Shown piece after piece: positions 1 through 10,689 of a DNA stretch of 64,000 nucleotides. The stretch is taken from assembly GCA_964016885.1 (NCBI GenBank), contig OZ024743.1:348265894-348329893 (forward strand), in the 5' to 3' direction. Position 1 is the stretch's first letter. Each line of letters begins with the position of its first letter. The position numbers were made by a program, and so were the translations under genes. Source of the DNA: Eledone cirrhosa (lineage: Eukaryota > Mollusca > Cephalopoda > Octopoda > Eledonidae). The notes beneath the pieces were generated by a model that saw only the letters and a program-made list of their open reading frames with translations, did no database searches and was not told where the DNA came from.

Positions 1-147
1 ACAACATGCTTTGCAGCATAGAGTTATGAAAAAATTCCTGCTGAGCTTAACTTTCCCTGTCATCCATCCGGGGTTGATAAAATAAAGTACCAGTAATGCA
101 CTGGAGTAATTGCTGTCCTTTTGTCAAAAGTAGAAACAATTATTATG
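1..147 (+). repeat. Octopus-type tRNA-derived SINE, 5' part cut by window edge
   Basis: The sequence opens inside the SINE head (GCAGCATAGAGTTATG), passes the body (GGTTGATAAAATAAAGTACCAG) and ends in the usual AAAGTAGAAACAATTATT tail. The A and B boxes seen in complete copies elsewhere in the window (9492-9893) lie off the window or are deleted. The SINE is non-coding, transcribed from a tRNA-like promoter, and depends on a LINE for movement. The tail runs directly into a LINE 3' fragment. Confidence 0.8.
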
Positions 148-152
148 ATTAT

Positions 153-345
153 TTTCAAATGTCCCTCCGAAGTCTCCCCCCTATTGGGGCATTTTTCATT
201 GTTATTTTTTTTGTTACATCCTCTGTTTTTGTTTTTTACACGCAGAAATGCCCATTTGTACCGTCCTGTATTGTCCTGGACTGTCCTTAATGTCTACTTT
301 ATGTAAACCCTTGTGGTTAATAAAGAAATCATTACTACGATTATT
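153..345 (+). mobile_element. Tx1-like LINE 3' UTR fragment
   Basis: This closely matches the 3' UTR of copies C and D (49930-50115 and 56970-57150). It has the CCCC-TATT-GGGG hairpin at 178-189, the ACACGCAGAAATGCCC block, and TTGTGGTTAATAAAGAAATC with AATAAA at 319-324. No coding sequence is retained, so it is a severely 5'-truncated insertion. It starts within the ATT-rich tail of the preceding SINE. The terminal ATT repeat is interrupted. Confidence 0.8.
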
Positions 346-540
346 TTTCAAAGTAAAAACGTCACGAGTTATTCAATCATATTCTCTGTTAAATTAAATT
401 CCCGTTAAGCTTGATTCTTACTGTTATCAATCAAGGTGTCCAGTTACAATCACGTATATAGTCGATTCGAATAAATACTACTTTCCTAATACGTGTCGCT
501 TTGTTTTACAGTAGAAACAATTCAAAACGAAAAATAAACA

Positions 541-568
541 TTATTATCATTATTATTATTATTATTAC

Positions 569-614
<46 letters not shown>

Positions 615-632
615 GTTGTTGTTGTTGTTGTT
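541..632. repeat. (ATT)n followed by (GTT)n microsatellite
   Basis: An almost pure ATT array runs from about 541 to 614 and changes to GTT up to about 632. It directly abuts the 3' end of the reverse-strand R4-like fragment. On that element's own strand the array reads as a TAA/AAC tail. The 346-540 stretch before it is AT-rich single-copy-looking DNA with no gene. Confidence 0.9.
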
Positions 633-1525
633 ATCCTTTGAGTCTCAGTCATTGATGTTATTTAGCTGGAAAGTTTGTTGAAATGAATATCAAGCCGCTA
701 CCTGCAGCCTCAGATATTCAGGACGTATCGGAGGGTACTTGCTGTTCCTAGTAAGCATGCCTTTTGAAGTGTTCCAAAAAGCGGAGGTGGATTATTCTTC
801 TTTAACCATCCTTGGAAAAGCTTTGAGATAGTACCTAGTGCGCCTATGACAATCGGGATGACCCTGACTTCAAGGCAGTTCCAAATCCTTTTTACCTCCC
901 ACTATAATTCCTGGTATCGGTTAATTTTCTCCCTCTACTTTTCTTGCACTCTCGTGTCAAATGGACAGGCTACATCTACAATCAGGCACGATCTTTTTTC
1001 CTTGTCCAAAACCACCAGGTCAGGCCTATTGTGTTCTAATTTGTTGTCCGTCTGTATGCTAAAATCCCATAGCACCTTCACCTGATCGTTTTATATCACC
1101 GACTCTGGCTTATGCTGATACCACTTCTCAGAATGTGGTAAATTGTTTACTTTGCATAGGTGCCAGTGGATCACCCTGCCCATCACATCATGTCTCCAGC
1201 CTTTATAGTGAGTCTTCTCTCTCTCCACAGATCCTACACAGTGGGCTTGCCTCCTCCTTGTAAATATGGTGTTTCACCCACTTCATTCTGAGGGCTTGCT
1301 CTTGCGCAGCCATTAGCGTTCCTTCTGTAGCCTTTTTAAGGTCTCATCTTTTTAACCAGTTCCATGTCTGTGGATCTCTAAATTCAGTTTTCTTAAAGAA
1401 ATGAAGGTATTTTTCCTGAAGGTTGCTCTTCCTCCCTGTTTTTATTTCCTCCTTGGACATCCCCTGGTCTATTGCCCTCTCCTTCAGTACAATTTTGAGC
1501 ATTGGCTCCCTACTGTCAGTCACGA
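633..1525 (-). pseudogene. R4/Dong-like LINE, C-terminal endonuclease fragment (reverse)
   Basis: Reading the minus strand, this is the last ~300 codons and 3' UTR of the RLE-type LINE whose open copy lies at 21.5-24.7 kb. Recognisable pieces are the start of the zinc finger (near 1240), the RPDLVV catalytic strand (near 1025) and the block corresponding to IGALGTIS (near 830). A deletion of about 45 bases at 1210-1225 removes the second half of the C-terminal CCHC finger. Frameshifts and stops are scattered. It is truncated at its 5' side (about 1525), where it meets a Tx1-like fragment pointing the other way. It is not functional. Confidence 0.8.
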
Positions 1526-2117
1526 TTTTGTGCAGTCCAATGTACGTGCATTACTGATTTGTGGAGTTATGTCGAACAGCTACTGCCGTGTGTGGAAACG
1601 AATCCGGCTATCGGCCGAGTCCATAGTGAAGATCGACCCGCCGCCTTCCTTAGGCCAGGAAGAAGAGGAAATGTTCCTCTGTCTTGTGGCCGTTGCGAAA
1701 GAGGTTATATGGTGGACCAGATTAAAAGGAATGAAGACAGACACTTTTCTCTTCGGCCAATGACTCATCAACTTCTTCAAGCTTCACCTGGTACATTTGC
1801 TAAAATGTGCATGAATGTGGCGAGAATGGCCCGTGTGAATGGGCCTACTCTGACCATGGGCCTAAAGGTTAGCTAACTTAAGGAGAGGAGGGCTCTCCCT
1901 GGGTGCCCTAGAAGCGCAGGATGGTTCAGGATTGATGGGGTACCTGAGTCACCCCAGGGTCGTCCACCCCTTATCGGGGAATTTATTTTGTTATATTTAT
2001 GCAAAGTTTATTTTATATTTTTTGATATCTTCATTGTTAAATTAGTCTTGCCATTGTGCACTTTTACTTGACCTTATTGTAAACCCCACTGTCCCTGTCT
2101 TTGTATTGTCCCCGACA
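1526..2117 (+). pseudogene. Tx1-like LINE ORF2 C-terminus and 3' UTR fragment
   Basis: From about 1530 the sequence matches the end of ORF2 of copy A (7085-7450). It passes through the SAESI.KIDPPPS region, the VAVAKE..WWTRLKG helix and the terminal VARMARVNGPTL. The 3' UTR follows, with the conserved hairpin (CCCC at 1967-1970, GGGG at 1976-1979). The copy stops at 2117, just before the TTGTGGCCAATAAA terminus, so it lacks both its 5' part and its extreme 3' end. One frameshift separates the two visible frames (1401-1763 and 1502-1876). Confidence 0.75.
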
Positions 2118-2226
2118 TAGCACCTTCACCTGATCGTTTTCTATCACCGTCTCTCGTTAATGCTCATACCACTTCTCAGAATGTGGTAAATTGTTTACTT
2201 TGCATAGGTGCCAGTGGATCACCCTG
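2118..2226 (-). mobile_element. R4-like LINE sliver, duplicate of 1067-1178
   Basis: About 109 bases nearly repeat 1067-1178 of the upstream R4-like fragment: both run from CATAGCACCTTCACCTGATC to GGATCACCCTGCC. They share internal substitutions relative to the intact copy at 24.2-24.35 kb. The sliver joins the truncated Tx1-like fragment to the (ATT)n that precedes copy A. A local segmental duplication is a simpler reading than a second insertion. Confidence 0.7.
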
Positions 2227-2232
2227 CCTAAA

Positions 2233-2255
2233 TCATCATTATTATTATTATTATT
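2233..2255. repeat. (ATT)n array at 5' end of Tx1-like copy A
   Basis: A short ATC/ATT array ends in ATTATTATT, followed directly by GGTCTAATC, the first bases of copy A. Copies B and C also begin with GG directly after ATT. Confidence 0.8.
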
Positions 2256-2457
2256 GGTCTAATCGGACGTATATTGCTCGCTCCCAGTAAGTCGCTTTAA
2301 TTGCCTGTTAAAATTTGTTGTTAAATATTTCTTGTTGTGTAAGGGATATAAGCCCTTAGACTTTGCCCTGTGAAGGGGAAAGTATAATATTTGGGTTTTT
2401 GGCCCAAATATTTCAGTTTTTTTTATATTTTAAAAAGTTTACGGAGAAAAAAAGAGC

Positions 2458-4445
2458 ATGGCTGAGCCAGGCCACCCAGCGATATGTCTGCTGTCGTGCC
2501 ACAACGACGTAGAAGTTGAGAGGAGCGCTACAGCGAAATTAACACAAATTGATAACACAAACACCACCATAAACCAGGTAAACAAAGACACCAATGATAC
2601 CAATGAGAACTCTAAATTTGAAAAAAATGACAGTAACAGCGACAACGAAAATACAGATAACAAAACTAAATTACAAATGCAACAACAATATCAAAATCCA
2701 CTAACATGCAAACAAATAGCGACAACACCAACAGAAACAATACAACATGCACCGAGAACAACGGTGGCAAGAAAGACAACAATGATAACAGCGACAGTGA
2801 TAACAATAACACCAACGAGAAGAACGACAACGAGAACAACACCCGCAACGAAAACAGGAAGAACACTTTCGCTGCGGCAGCAGCAAAAAAGAGGCCATGC
2901 TTCAACATGGACCTCTCAAACAAAGATGAAAAGTTGGCCCAGGCATGGAAGCTCATCAAGCAAGAGCAAACCTGGGCCAACTTAACTGTCCCGGTAGAAG
3001 CTATTGAGGCAGTGGAGTGCAGAACGGTGCATTATAGATGCATCTCAGCACAAACCAAAAGGGCAGCTTTAATCCCACAAACAGATATCGAAGTCGCGCT
3101 GAGGTGCATCAGAGAAAACACCGAATACATAGAGAAGAGCAGACAGTACGGCACCATTTCGGTGTCGTTCAAGTCAGAAGCCCTCGCTATGAAACACGCT
3201 ATGACTCCTTTCAAAACCAGCAAGGTCATAATGTACTCCTCCCACATGGGAAAAAGAACGGTCCGCTTCCGCATTCCCAGAATCCCACCAGGACTTGACA
3301 TGTGGTGGCTTCTGGGATGTTGTGATTGTGGAGGGGACGGATACCGTCCCTATAGAAGTGACCAGAACGACCAGAGAGGACTGGTCCGGGGTTGACCTGG
3401 ATATCCTTCTCCAGATCAGGCCCGAGAATGTGAAGACAATCCCGGTCCACATCCGCCTTCAGAATTGGACGGTCATTCACATTATGACCGAAGGCAAAAG
3501 GCCGCAGTGTTTTGTTTGTGGGGAAAAAACCCATTTGCGAGCCTTCTGCCCTCAACTGCTGAAAGAGGCAAGGGGTCGAAAGGCTCCACTGCTGCCGACG
3601 CCGGGGCATGGACCACAACCAACACCAGCACCGGCAAAACCACCAACAACAACACCAATAGAAAGACCACCACCAACATTGACCACCCAGAGGGGAAACG
3701 AGGAAAGCTGTCAAATTCCCCTCCCCCCCAAAATACACACACCAATAAAACCATAAACATACATACAGACACACTTACAGACATACATCCCTCATCTACC
3801 AGTAGTGAAGATGAGGGAAAACCAAAATCCCCCTAAATACAAAAAAAAAGGAAACACAAAAAGAAAAAAAAAACTCAATAATGCACAAAATCACCCACAA
3901 TAAAAAACGCATACACCACCCACGCAAACATCTCTCCAATAACACCAACATCAACACCACCATCACCATCACCAGAATCCCCCAAACGCAAACAACCTAA
4001 ACAAACGCAAGAAAATATATACACACAAACATCTGAAACCACAGACACCGCACTCACAACAAACACAGACACAACCGAAACAACACCACCAAAACCATCA
4101 CCACCACAGCCACGCAAACAAATAAAATCACACCAACAAAACATACAAAATGTCGTTCTCGTCAGGAGGGCCAACAATGAACTGATGGCCCTCGTAGCAC
4201 GAAGTGAAAATATACAAAAAGAGGGGGAAATTTTTAAATCGAGCACATTTCGCGTGCCGGAAGATTTGGTTCTGGTGCGAATGTCGCTCGATTTATACAA
4301 AGAAAAACGAGACAGCTTTCCTCGGGACGTGGGAAACCCGAACGTAAAACCCACTTCAAGACTTTTAAAGGCGTTCCCAAAAGAAACCCCACCAACTATG
4401 GAGGTCGAACAACCCGACCTTCACAAGAGCCCGGAAGGTAAGTAA
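2458..4445 (+). pseudogene. Copy A ORF1 (zinc-knuckle nucleic-acid-binding protein), frameshifted
   Basis: ORF1 proteins of this group bind element RNA and help form the ribonucleoprotein. The reading starts at ATG 2458 and runs through an Asn/Thr-rich low-complexity segment. It shifts frame near 2700 into a segment ending in a conserved core (TVHYR through HMGKRTVRFRIPRIPP), then shifts again near 3295. A CCHC knuckle is visible as CFVCGEKTHLRAFC (about 3511-3552), followed by a Pro/Thr tail. After a stop at 3756, a Ser/Asp-rich tail continues in the -1 frame to 3836. A C-terminal module (NELMALVARSENIQ, LYKEKRDSFPRDVGN) lies at 4165-4445, just upstream of ORF2. At least two frameshifts make this copy inactive. 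Confidence 0.75.
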
Positions 4446-4477
4446 ACCTTTCCACTCTCTCTATTTAACCTGCCAAC

Positions 4478-7452
4478 ATGGCCGTATTAAGAGTAGGATT
4501 TTTAAATGTTCGAAGCCTGGGATCGTCCTGGAAGCAGGGTCACCTACTCAACGACCTCAGGTCTCTAGAAATGGATGTAATTGCCGTCAGCGAGAATAGG
4601 TTTTCCGACACGCGCGCACTAGCCCCCATTTTCGACGACTATCAGATCTTTGCATCTGTTAGCCGGCCGGGAATTGGAGGCGAGGTGGCAGTGCTGTTTA
4701 GGAAAGGCCTGGATCTCGAGGTAAGGTCGATCTTCCGGGACCCGGACGGGAATTTGGTGGTCTTGGACGTGAATAATAACAAGGTGGTGTCTTTAGACTG
4801 GTGGCCGTCTATGCTCCTACTGGGGCAGGACGGCCGGACTTCTTTAGACGCCTGGAAGCCTTTCTGGGTACGTCTCGCCCTTTACTATTAGCGGGCTGTG
4901 GGAGCATCCGATAGGGGCGGGGGGTGAAAAAGCCTCAAGAACCTGATCAGCCAGTTCCAACTGTCTGACAGGTACCGACTAGATTTCCCTAATGGGCCAG
5001 TGTGGACCTGGGCTAACCGCATAGGGTCATCTAGATCGTATATAGACAGGATATTCATTAGGAAAATAGACAGAAATAGTGTAAGCTGTCCACGATTTGA
5101 AACGGTCGCCTATTCAGATCACGAGTTTGTGATCTGCATTGTCGACCTAGATAAGACGCGTAGGTTAGGACCTGGTTACTGGAAGCTAAACATGTCATTT
5201 CCGGCACGTAAGGCTTACAGGGATCAGGTCAACAATTTAGTTAAGAAAAAGTTGATAGAGGGAGTCGTCAAAAATAGATGGTGGGGGGCTCTCAAAAGAG
5301 GGATTAGATTAATGTCGATAGAGTTTAGCAAAGAAGTAGCGTTAGAGAAAAATAGAAAGGAGGGGGAGTGGTAGATAAGTTAGACGAGGCTATTGGTAGT
5401 GGCATTGCAACTGACGTGCTAGCGGCGAGAATGGCATTAGACCATTTCTTCAATGCGAAACACGAAGGTTGCATTGTCAGAGCTAAGGCGCGCGTCCCGA
5501 GAAACGAGGGAACCAAAGCTGTTCGATGGGCCCGCGTTGCAGAGGCGAAGCGTGGTAACAAAACCACGATTCTGTCTTTGACGGACTGCCACGGACACGA
5601 GCTGAACGATTCCAAGCGAATGTGTGAGGCCATTTGCCAACATTTTGCTCGGTTGTTCGGGAGAAGTGGCGGGTCAGAGATGGTGGCGGACTTCAGTACC
5701 TACTTCGATGGCTTGCCGCAACTCTCTACTTCTGACGCTGGGTGCGGGTAGGGTAGGGTTTAAACCTGGCTTCGGGGGGGATCTCATCAATTTAGATCAA
5801 TCCGAAGCATTCGATAGGGTCGACCATCGGTACCTGGAGGCTGTCCTCAAGGTGGCTGGCTTCGGCCCCGTCTTCAGAAGCTGGATCGCTGCAATAGACA
5901 GCGGCACCTGCTCGATGGTCAAAATTAATGGCCACCTCTCGGAACCGTTTCAGCTCTCCCGATCGGTCCGTCAAGGGTGCCCTCCCTCCTCCCTTCTCTA
6001 CGTATTGACTCTCGAGTATTTACTGCGGAAGCTGGAGGTGTTGCAGAGCATCCCGCTCGAACCGGGACGTGGAAAGGCGGTGTCGGCTTATGCGGACGAC
6101 ATCACCTTGATGGTGTCGGACACCTCAGAAATCGAGGTGGTCGGCAACTTATTGGAGGATATGAAAGGTTGACGGGAGCAAAACTTAAGCCGGAAAAGTC
6201 GGTGGGATTTCAACTCGGCACCTCGAGAGGCAAGGCCATGCCGTCCAACAGCGTCACTAGGCGCTGGACGGACGGACCGGTAAAGTTGCTCGGGGTTTGG
6301 TTCGGGCCAGACCACCAGGTGGATAAGAATTGGGACGAGGTGACGGGCAGGTAACCAATCTCATCCAGAAATGGGCTGGGATGAAGCTATCACTGAAAGG
6401 TTGCGCGGAGGTGGTAAACGCGTACATCGCGTCCGTCATCTACTACCGTCTGACCATCGTCCCTTGCCCCCGTTCGCCCCGCGCCATCTTGGAGCGGCTC
6501 CTCTTCAAATGTTTGTGGAGGTGACAGGTTTCGCTGGTGAGGCGGTCTATCTGCTGCCAGCACCCTCTACGTGGAGGGCTGGGCATGCCCTGGCTAATGA
6601 TGCGCAGGCACGCGCTAAGGCTGCGGCATCTCCAGATATTCTGCCTAAACGGTGAACAGGTGTGTTCACCGTTTGTCAGACGGGCCTTTCCGCAGCTCGT
6701 TTCTTAGACTGAGCTGCAGTCCTGGGTCAAGAAAGACCGAGACTGGGTGACTGGCATCCGGAATGTTGCCAGGCACTCACTGCCCTCTGCCAGGCGGGCA
6801 ATGCGGTCAGTGGAACTTCCACTCTCGAGTTCTATAGAGGATTAGTGGTGGGCATGTGCGACGACGCACTCGGAGAGGCTCTGGGCGTCAACGAAGACTA
6901 ACTACCCAGTCTGTGCCGGAGGAATTTCGAGCCGAGGACGATGGATAATTTCCCAAAATACCTCGCTTGGCAGTGCTACCGGGGTCACTGCCGGTTCGAG
7001 ATAAACTCTACAAGCACGGAAGTGCTGTCAGACGGACCTGCCCGAGATGCGCGCATAGCGACGAAACCGTTCTGCACGCACTCGTCCAGTGTCCATGCAC
7101 TACTGACTTGTGGAGTTATGTTGAACAGCTGTTGTCGCGTGTAGAACGGTTCCGGCTATCGGCCGAGTCCATATTGAAGATCGACCCGCCGCCTTCATTT
7201 GGCCAGGAAGGGCAGGCAATTTTCCTGTCTGGTGGCAGTAGCGAAAGAGTTTGTATGGTGGACGAGGTTGACAGGACTGAAGATAGACACTTTTCTCTAC
7301 GGCCAATCCCTCATCAACTTTTTCAAGTTACACTTGGAAAGAAAGGTGAGGGTGGAGAGAGAAGTGCTGCCCCCCAGTACATTTGCTGAAAGGTAGGTGA
7401 ATGTGGCGAGAATGGCCCGTGTGAGTGGGCCTACTCTGGTCATGCGGCTGTA
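4478..7452 (+). pseudogene. Copy A ORF2 (APE endonuclease - reverse transcriptase), decayed
   Basis: ORF2 nicks the target and reverse-transcribes the RNA. ATG 4478 opens the endonuclease: FLNVRSLG (Asn), the altered AVSENRF (Glu), then a frameshift near 4800. The end of the domain survives as SSRSYIDRIF and YSDHEFVIC (5025-5130) with the catalytic Asp-His. A GPGYWKLN linker follows. Compared with copy C, about 430 bases are missing at about 5750-5776, removing the RT fingers. Motif A (INLDQSEAFDRVDH, 5790) and AYADD (near 6090) remain. Several further frameshifts follow. The C-terminal CCHC (CPRCAHSDETVLHALVQC) sits at about 7039-7092. The upstream ORF1 end is 33 bases from this ATG. Confidence 0.8.
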
Positions 7453-7659
7453 GGTAGGTAAATTTGAGGAGGAGAGGGGTGCCTTTCCAGGGTGCATGCG
7501 AAAGGTCATTCCCCCCCTATTGGGGAATTTTTTCTTGTAATTTGATTGTTACTTTGTTATTGTGTTTCATATTGTTTACTCGAATTTTCTGTAAAACCCC
7601 ACTGTCCCAGACTTTTGTATTGTCCCCTATATGTCGGCCCTTGTGGCCAATAAATGAAA

Positions 7660-7692
<33 letters not shown>
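7453..7692 (+). terminator. Copy A 3' UTR with hairpin, poly(A) signal and (ATT)n tail
   Basis: The CCCC-TATT-GGGG hairpin is at 7514-7525, AATAAA at 7649-7654 and the ATT array at about 7661-7692. The CTTGTGGCCAATAAA end is shared by all copies with a complete 3' end. Confidence 0.75.
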
Positions 7693-7693
<1 letters not shown>

Positions 7694-8106
7694 TAATATT
7701 TCTATCTGACATACCCAGCTTTACCCGGGTAAAGAGATTAGAGAAGACAGGTAGATGTGAAAAAATGACTGTATGAGGCGAGACCGTTGTGTGCGTGTGA
7801 GAGACAAAAAAAAACGATAACAAATATTCCAGATACACCAGATTTTTCGTGTTACCGTTCGTGCATATATATAAAGATTTCTAGTTGTTCCCACTCATGA
7901 AATACCTACATATAACTGTCCATGGGTAGAAAGTGATTTCCTTTTATGCAATTCTACAATTTTGAAACTCTGAGCCTGAGCTTATATGTATGGTCATAGA
8001 AAACTGGCTCTGATAGCGAACTGAATTCTTGAGAATTTGAAAAGCAGCACGGATGGGATGAGAAGAATCTTGGGGAAAAATGCATTTTCTCCTTGTTGAT
8101 TGGTAG
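7693..8106. other. AT-rich interval without recognisable feature
   Basis: No coding potential, no repeat family that I recognise and no structured site is apparent. This is the first non-LINE stretch after copy A. Confidence 0.6.
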
Positions 8107-8337
8107 GGCGGTGAATTGGCAGTATCGATAGTGTGTCGGGCAACATGAATTGTGACATAGTGTTACAGATTTTTACGTTCTGAGTTCAAATCCCGCCGAG
8201 GTTAACTGTGCCTTTCATCCTTACTATAGGTCGATAAAATGAAGTACAAGTCACGCACAGGGTCGATTTAATCGACTTTCCCCTCCCCCAAAATTGATGA
8301 CCTTGTTCCTAAATCAGAAATAATAATTATTTTTATT
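8107..8337 (+). repeat. tRNA-derived SINE, long variant
   Basis: The copy starts GGCGGTGAATTGGCAG. The A-box segment TGGCAGTATCGAT is one base off consensus, and the B-box GAGTTCAAATCCC is intact. The body includes CTATAGGTCGATAAAATG and an added block GGTCGATTTAATCGACTTTCCCC. It ends near CTTGTTCCTAAATCAGAAATAATAATTATTTT. The extra GTCGAT...ATCGAC block, a small palindrome, distinguishes this variant from the copies at 9492-9893. Confidence 0.8.
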
Positions 8338-8489
8338 GGTATATTGTATGAATGAACTGAAAACTCACCTAGATCACATTTGACTTTTATCTTTCCAGTG
8401 TGGATATAATAAAGCAACACTCTACTATGTGGTTGGATTAATCAACTAGATACCTTCCGGAAATGTCTGGCCTTATGCGAATAACGAGG

Positions 8490-8590
8490 AGCGGTGGATC
8501 AGCAGAATCATTTAAGTGTAGACTAAATTGCTGGGTAATATTCGTTCCGGCTCTTTACGTTCTGAGTTCAGATCCCGCCAATCTCGTCTT
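8490..8590 (+). repeat. SINE head fragment
   Basis: GCGGTGGATCAGCAGAATCATTT resembles the A-box head. TTTACGTTCTGAGTTCAGATCCCGCC is the B-box region. The downstream body is lost. The sequence from here to 9490 shows no gene or clear repeat; a 67-codon frame at 8786-8989 has no recognisable features. Confidence 0.6.
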
Positions 8591-9491
8591 TGCTGTATAC
8601 ATTTACTGCCTCTCGTAGTACAGTTCTCTGTGCTTTGTATGTATGCAGTGTATTTTTTGTGGTGAGGGGCATAATTTGTAGTGACCAGTGTAGGTTAGCA
8701 TGTTGGTTTAAATATTAGCACCAATCAGCAAAGTGGAGAAGCGACGTCTTCTTAAAACATTCCTCTTCAAATAGAGAAGGAAACGGTGTTTAGAATTCAT
8801 AAATGTTCTAATGAAATGTTATTACCCTCTTATAAATGGGGAAATCCTGGAAAGAATGCAACAAAATATCTATTCTTAATTTCAAACAAAAACCTGCGGT
8901 GCGTCTCTATAGGCGTCACCAACAGGATAAAGAGATGCATAAATGAATCAAAAGTTTACCATGCTCAATCTATTAGAAATAGCATCTAAAGTTAGGTATT
9001 TCAAACCATCAGCATTTTCACAAAATAAATAATTTATTGGCGAACGTATTTTATTTTATATAAAAGAAATGGGGCAGTGACAGCTGTTAGGCCGTTGATA
9101 CTATGTCAAATATATAAGGTGTTGTTTGAAGATGAACATCAGCAAAAATTACATTTATAAACAGACTAGACAGAGATTGAAATATAACATACCCTCGGAT
9201 TATTCCAATCATCTAACCACTTTAGATGATGTTATGCATTAGATCGTATATTTGGAAGTGCAGATTCTTGAATCACACCACATCACTTAATAGACTATCT
9301 ACGCATCATAATCCTGCGGAATATAAATTGGTTTATGATTAAATGACAGCAAGAACAGTTCTCACAGAAATGTGTGATCCAATTAGAGATGTCTATGTGG
9401 ATACATTTCTCTAGATCTATTATTCAAATCTCACCCACATTTCACACTCTCGTCTTGAAAACAGAAAGAAAACAATATTTAATATAATTAA

Positions 9492-9686
9492 AGGCGGTGG
9501 AATGGCAGTATCGGTAGAGGGTCGCACGCCATGCAAAGAGTTACGGCGCTTTATGGTCTGAGTTCAAATCCCGCCGAGGTTAACTTTGCCTTTCATCCTT
9601 ACGGGGTCGATAAAATAAAGTTCCAGTAATGTACTGGATAATTGCTGGCCTTGTGCCAAAAGTAGAAACAATTATTTTATATAATT
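9492..9686 (+). repeat. tRNA-derived SINE, first of a tandem pair
   Basis: The head is GGCGGTGGAATGGCAGTATCGGTAG and the B-box is TGAGTTCAAATCCCGCC. The body is CTTACGGGGTCGATAAAATA and the tail AAAGTAGAAACAATTATTTT, then ATATAATTA. The same ATATAATTA lies immediately upstream (9482-9490), which suggests a target duplication. Confidence 0.85.
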
Positions 9687-9687
9687 A

Positions 9688-9893
9688 AGGGAGGTGAATT
9701 GGCAGAATCGGTAGAGGGTTGGACACCATGCTTCGCAGCATAGAGTTATGGCCCTTTGCGTTCTGAGTTCATATCCTACCGAGGTTAACATTGCGTTTCA
9801 TCCTTACGGGGTAGATAAAATAAAGTAGCAGTAATACACTGGGATAATCGCTGGCCTTGTGCCAAAAATAGAAACAATTATTTTATATAATTA
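9688..9893 (+). repeat. tRNA-derived SINE, second of a tandem pair
   Basis: This begins one or two bases after the first SINE. It has a consensus A-box (TGGCAGAATCGG) and B-box-like GAGTTCATATCC, and ends in ACAATTATTTTATATAATTA. The pair probably arose by insertion of one SINE into the terminal repeat of the other. Confidence 0.85.
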
Positions 9894-10689
9894 TAGGTAC
9901 GCTTAAAAAGAGAGGCTGTTCACGTCTGGAATACACCTTATCTTACGTATTCCTGTTCACTATTAGAATTTGTCTATAGCAGCGAGGACCACGTTGAAGT
10001 TTGTTTTATATTGAATGATTTAGAATAATATTCTGAGGCTCAAGACATACTTCAGTGTTGCAAATTTACCAACTATAACTGTAGAACGAAAATACCGACA
10101 TTAACAATATATTTAACAAAATTAAACGCATCTGTGTCTAACTCATTAAACGAATATAAATAAAAATTGTAGATATAGAATAAAAGGTTAACTTATTAAA
10201 TCATGTTATGAATATATATGAGATTTTGTATCGAAATAGAAATAAAAATGTATATAATGGATCTCACCAATTAAATTTACTTTAAACGTAACACGTTTTG
10301 TGGAGAAAATATGATATTGGCTGTCTAGCCTAAGAATCAACTTTGCCTTTCACCCATGTGGGAGGAGGACTAGACAAAATAAAGTTCTATTTAGGGTGGA
10401 GGATCGGCTTAATTGCATAAGTGTTGGCAGAGATACATTGCAGTAGTTTTCCAGCTCATTGCCTTGAGTTCAAATCCAACAGTAGTCTATTTAAGTGGTA
10501 AATCTATTAGTCAACGCAATTTTTCAAAGCATTATCACCAGGATTCCATTTTGAACATAAATATTACCCTCTCTCCAACCAGTGCAGAAGGCCCTGGAAA
10601 GTTCCTCAAATTGAAAACGAGAATGGTTGCTTGAGTGATTCAAATTTCACTTCAAAATTAAGTGCTTCTCGTATTGATCGCTTTGCCAT
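9894..10689 (+). other. AT-rich DNA with degraded SINE pieces
   Basis: Most of this is featureless AT-rich sequence. At 10325-10390 there is a SINE body remnant (AACTTTGCCTTTCACCC, then GACAAAATAAAGTTCTA). At 10395-10490 there is a head-like remnant with a B-box (TTGAGTTCAAATCCAAC). A 73-codon frame at 10413-10634 overlaps the remnant and is not credible as a gene. Confidence 0.5.

Larger units (their letters stand above)
2256..7692 (+). mobile_element. Tx1-like non-LTR retrotransposon, copy A
   Basis: A two-ORF LINE with intact ends and a decayed interior. It has a 5' UTR (2256-2457), ORF1 remnants (2458-4445), ORF2 remnants (4478-7452), and a 3' UTR ending in AATAAA (7649-7654) and (ATT)n to 7692. 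An APE endonuclease, an RT with DHRYL/AYADD motifs, a GPGYWKLN linker and a C-terminal CCHC place it with the L1/Tx1 group by motif. The (ATT)n on both sides hides any target duplication. Copies A and E share ORF1 features not seen in B-D and look like one subfamily. Confidence 0.8.

Noticed and set aside
8107..8200. tRNA gene
   Set aside because: A- and B-box motifs are present but the cloverleaf is not, and the same head recurs in many SINE copies.
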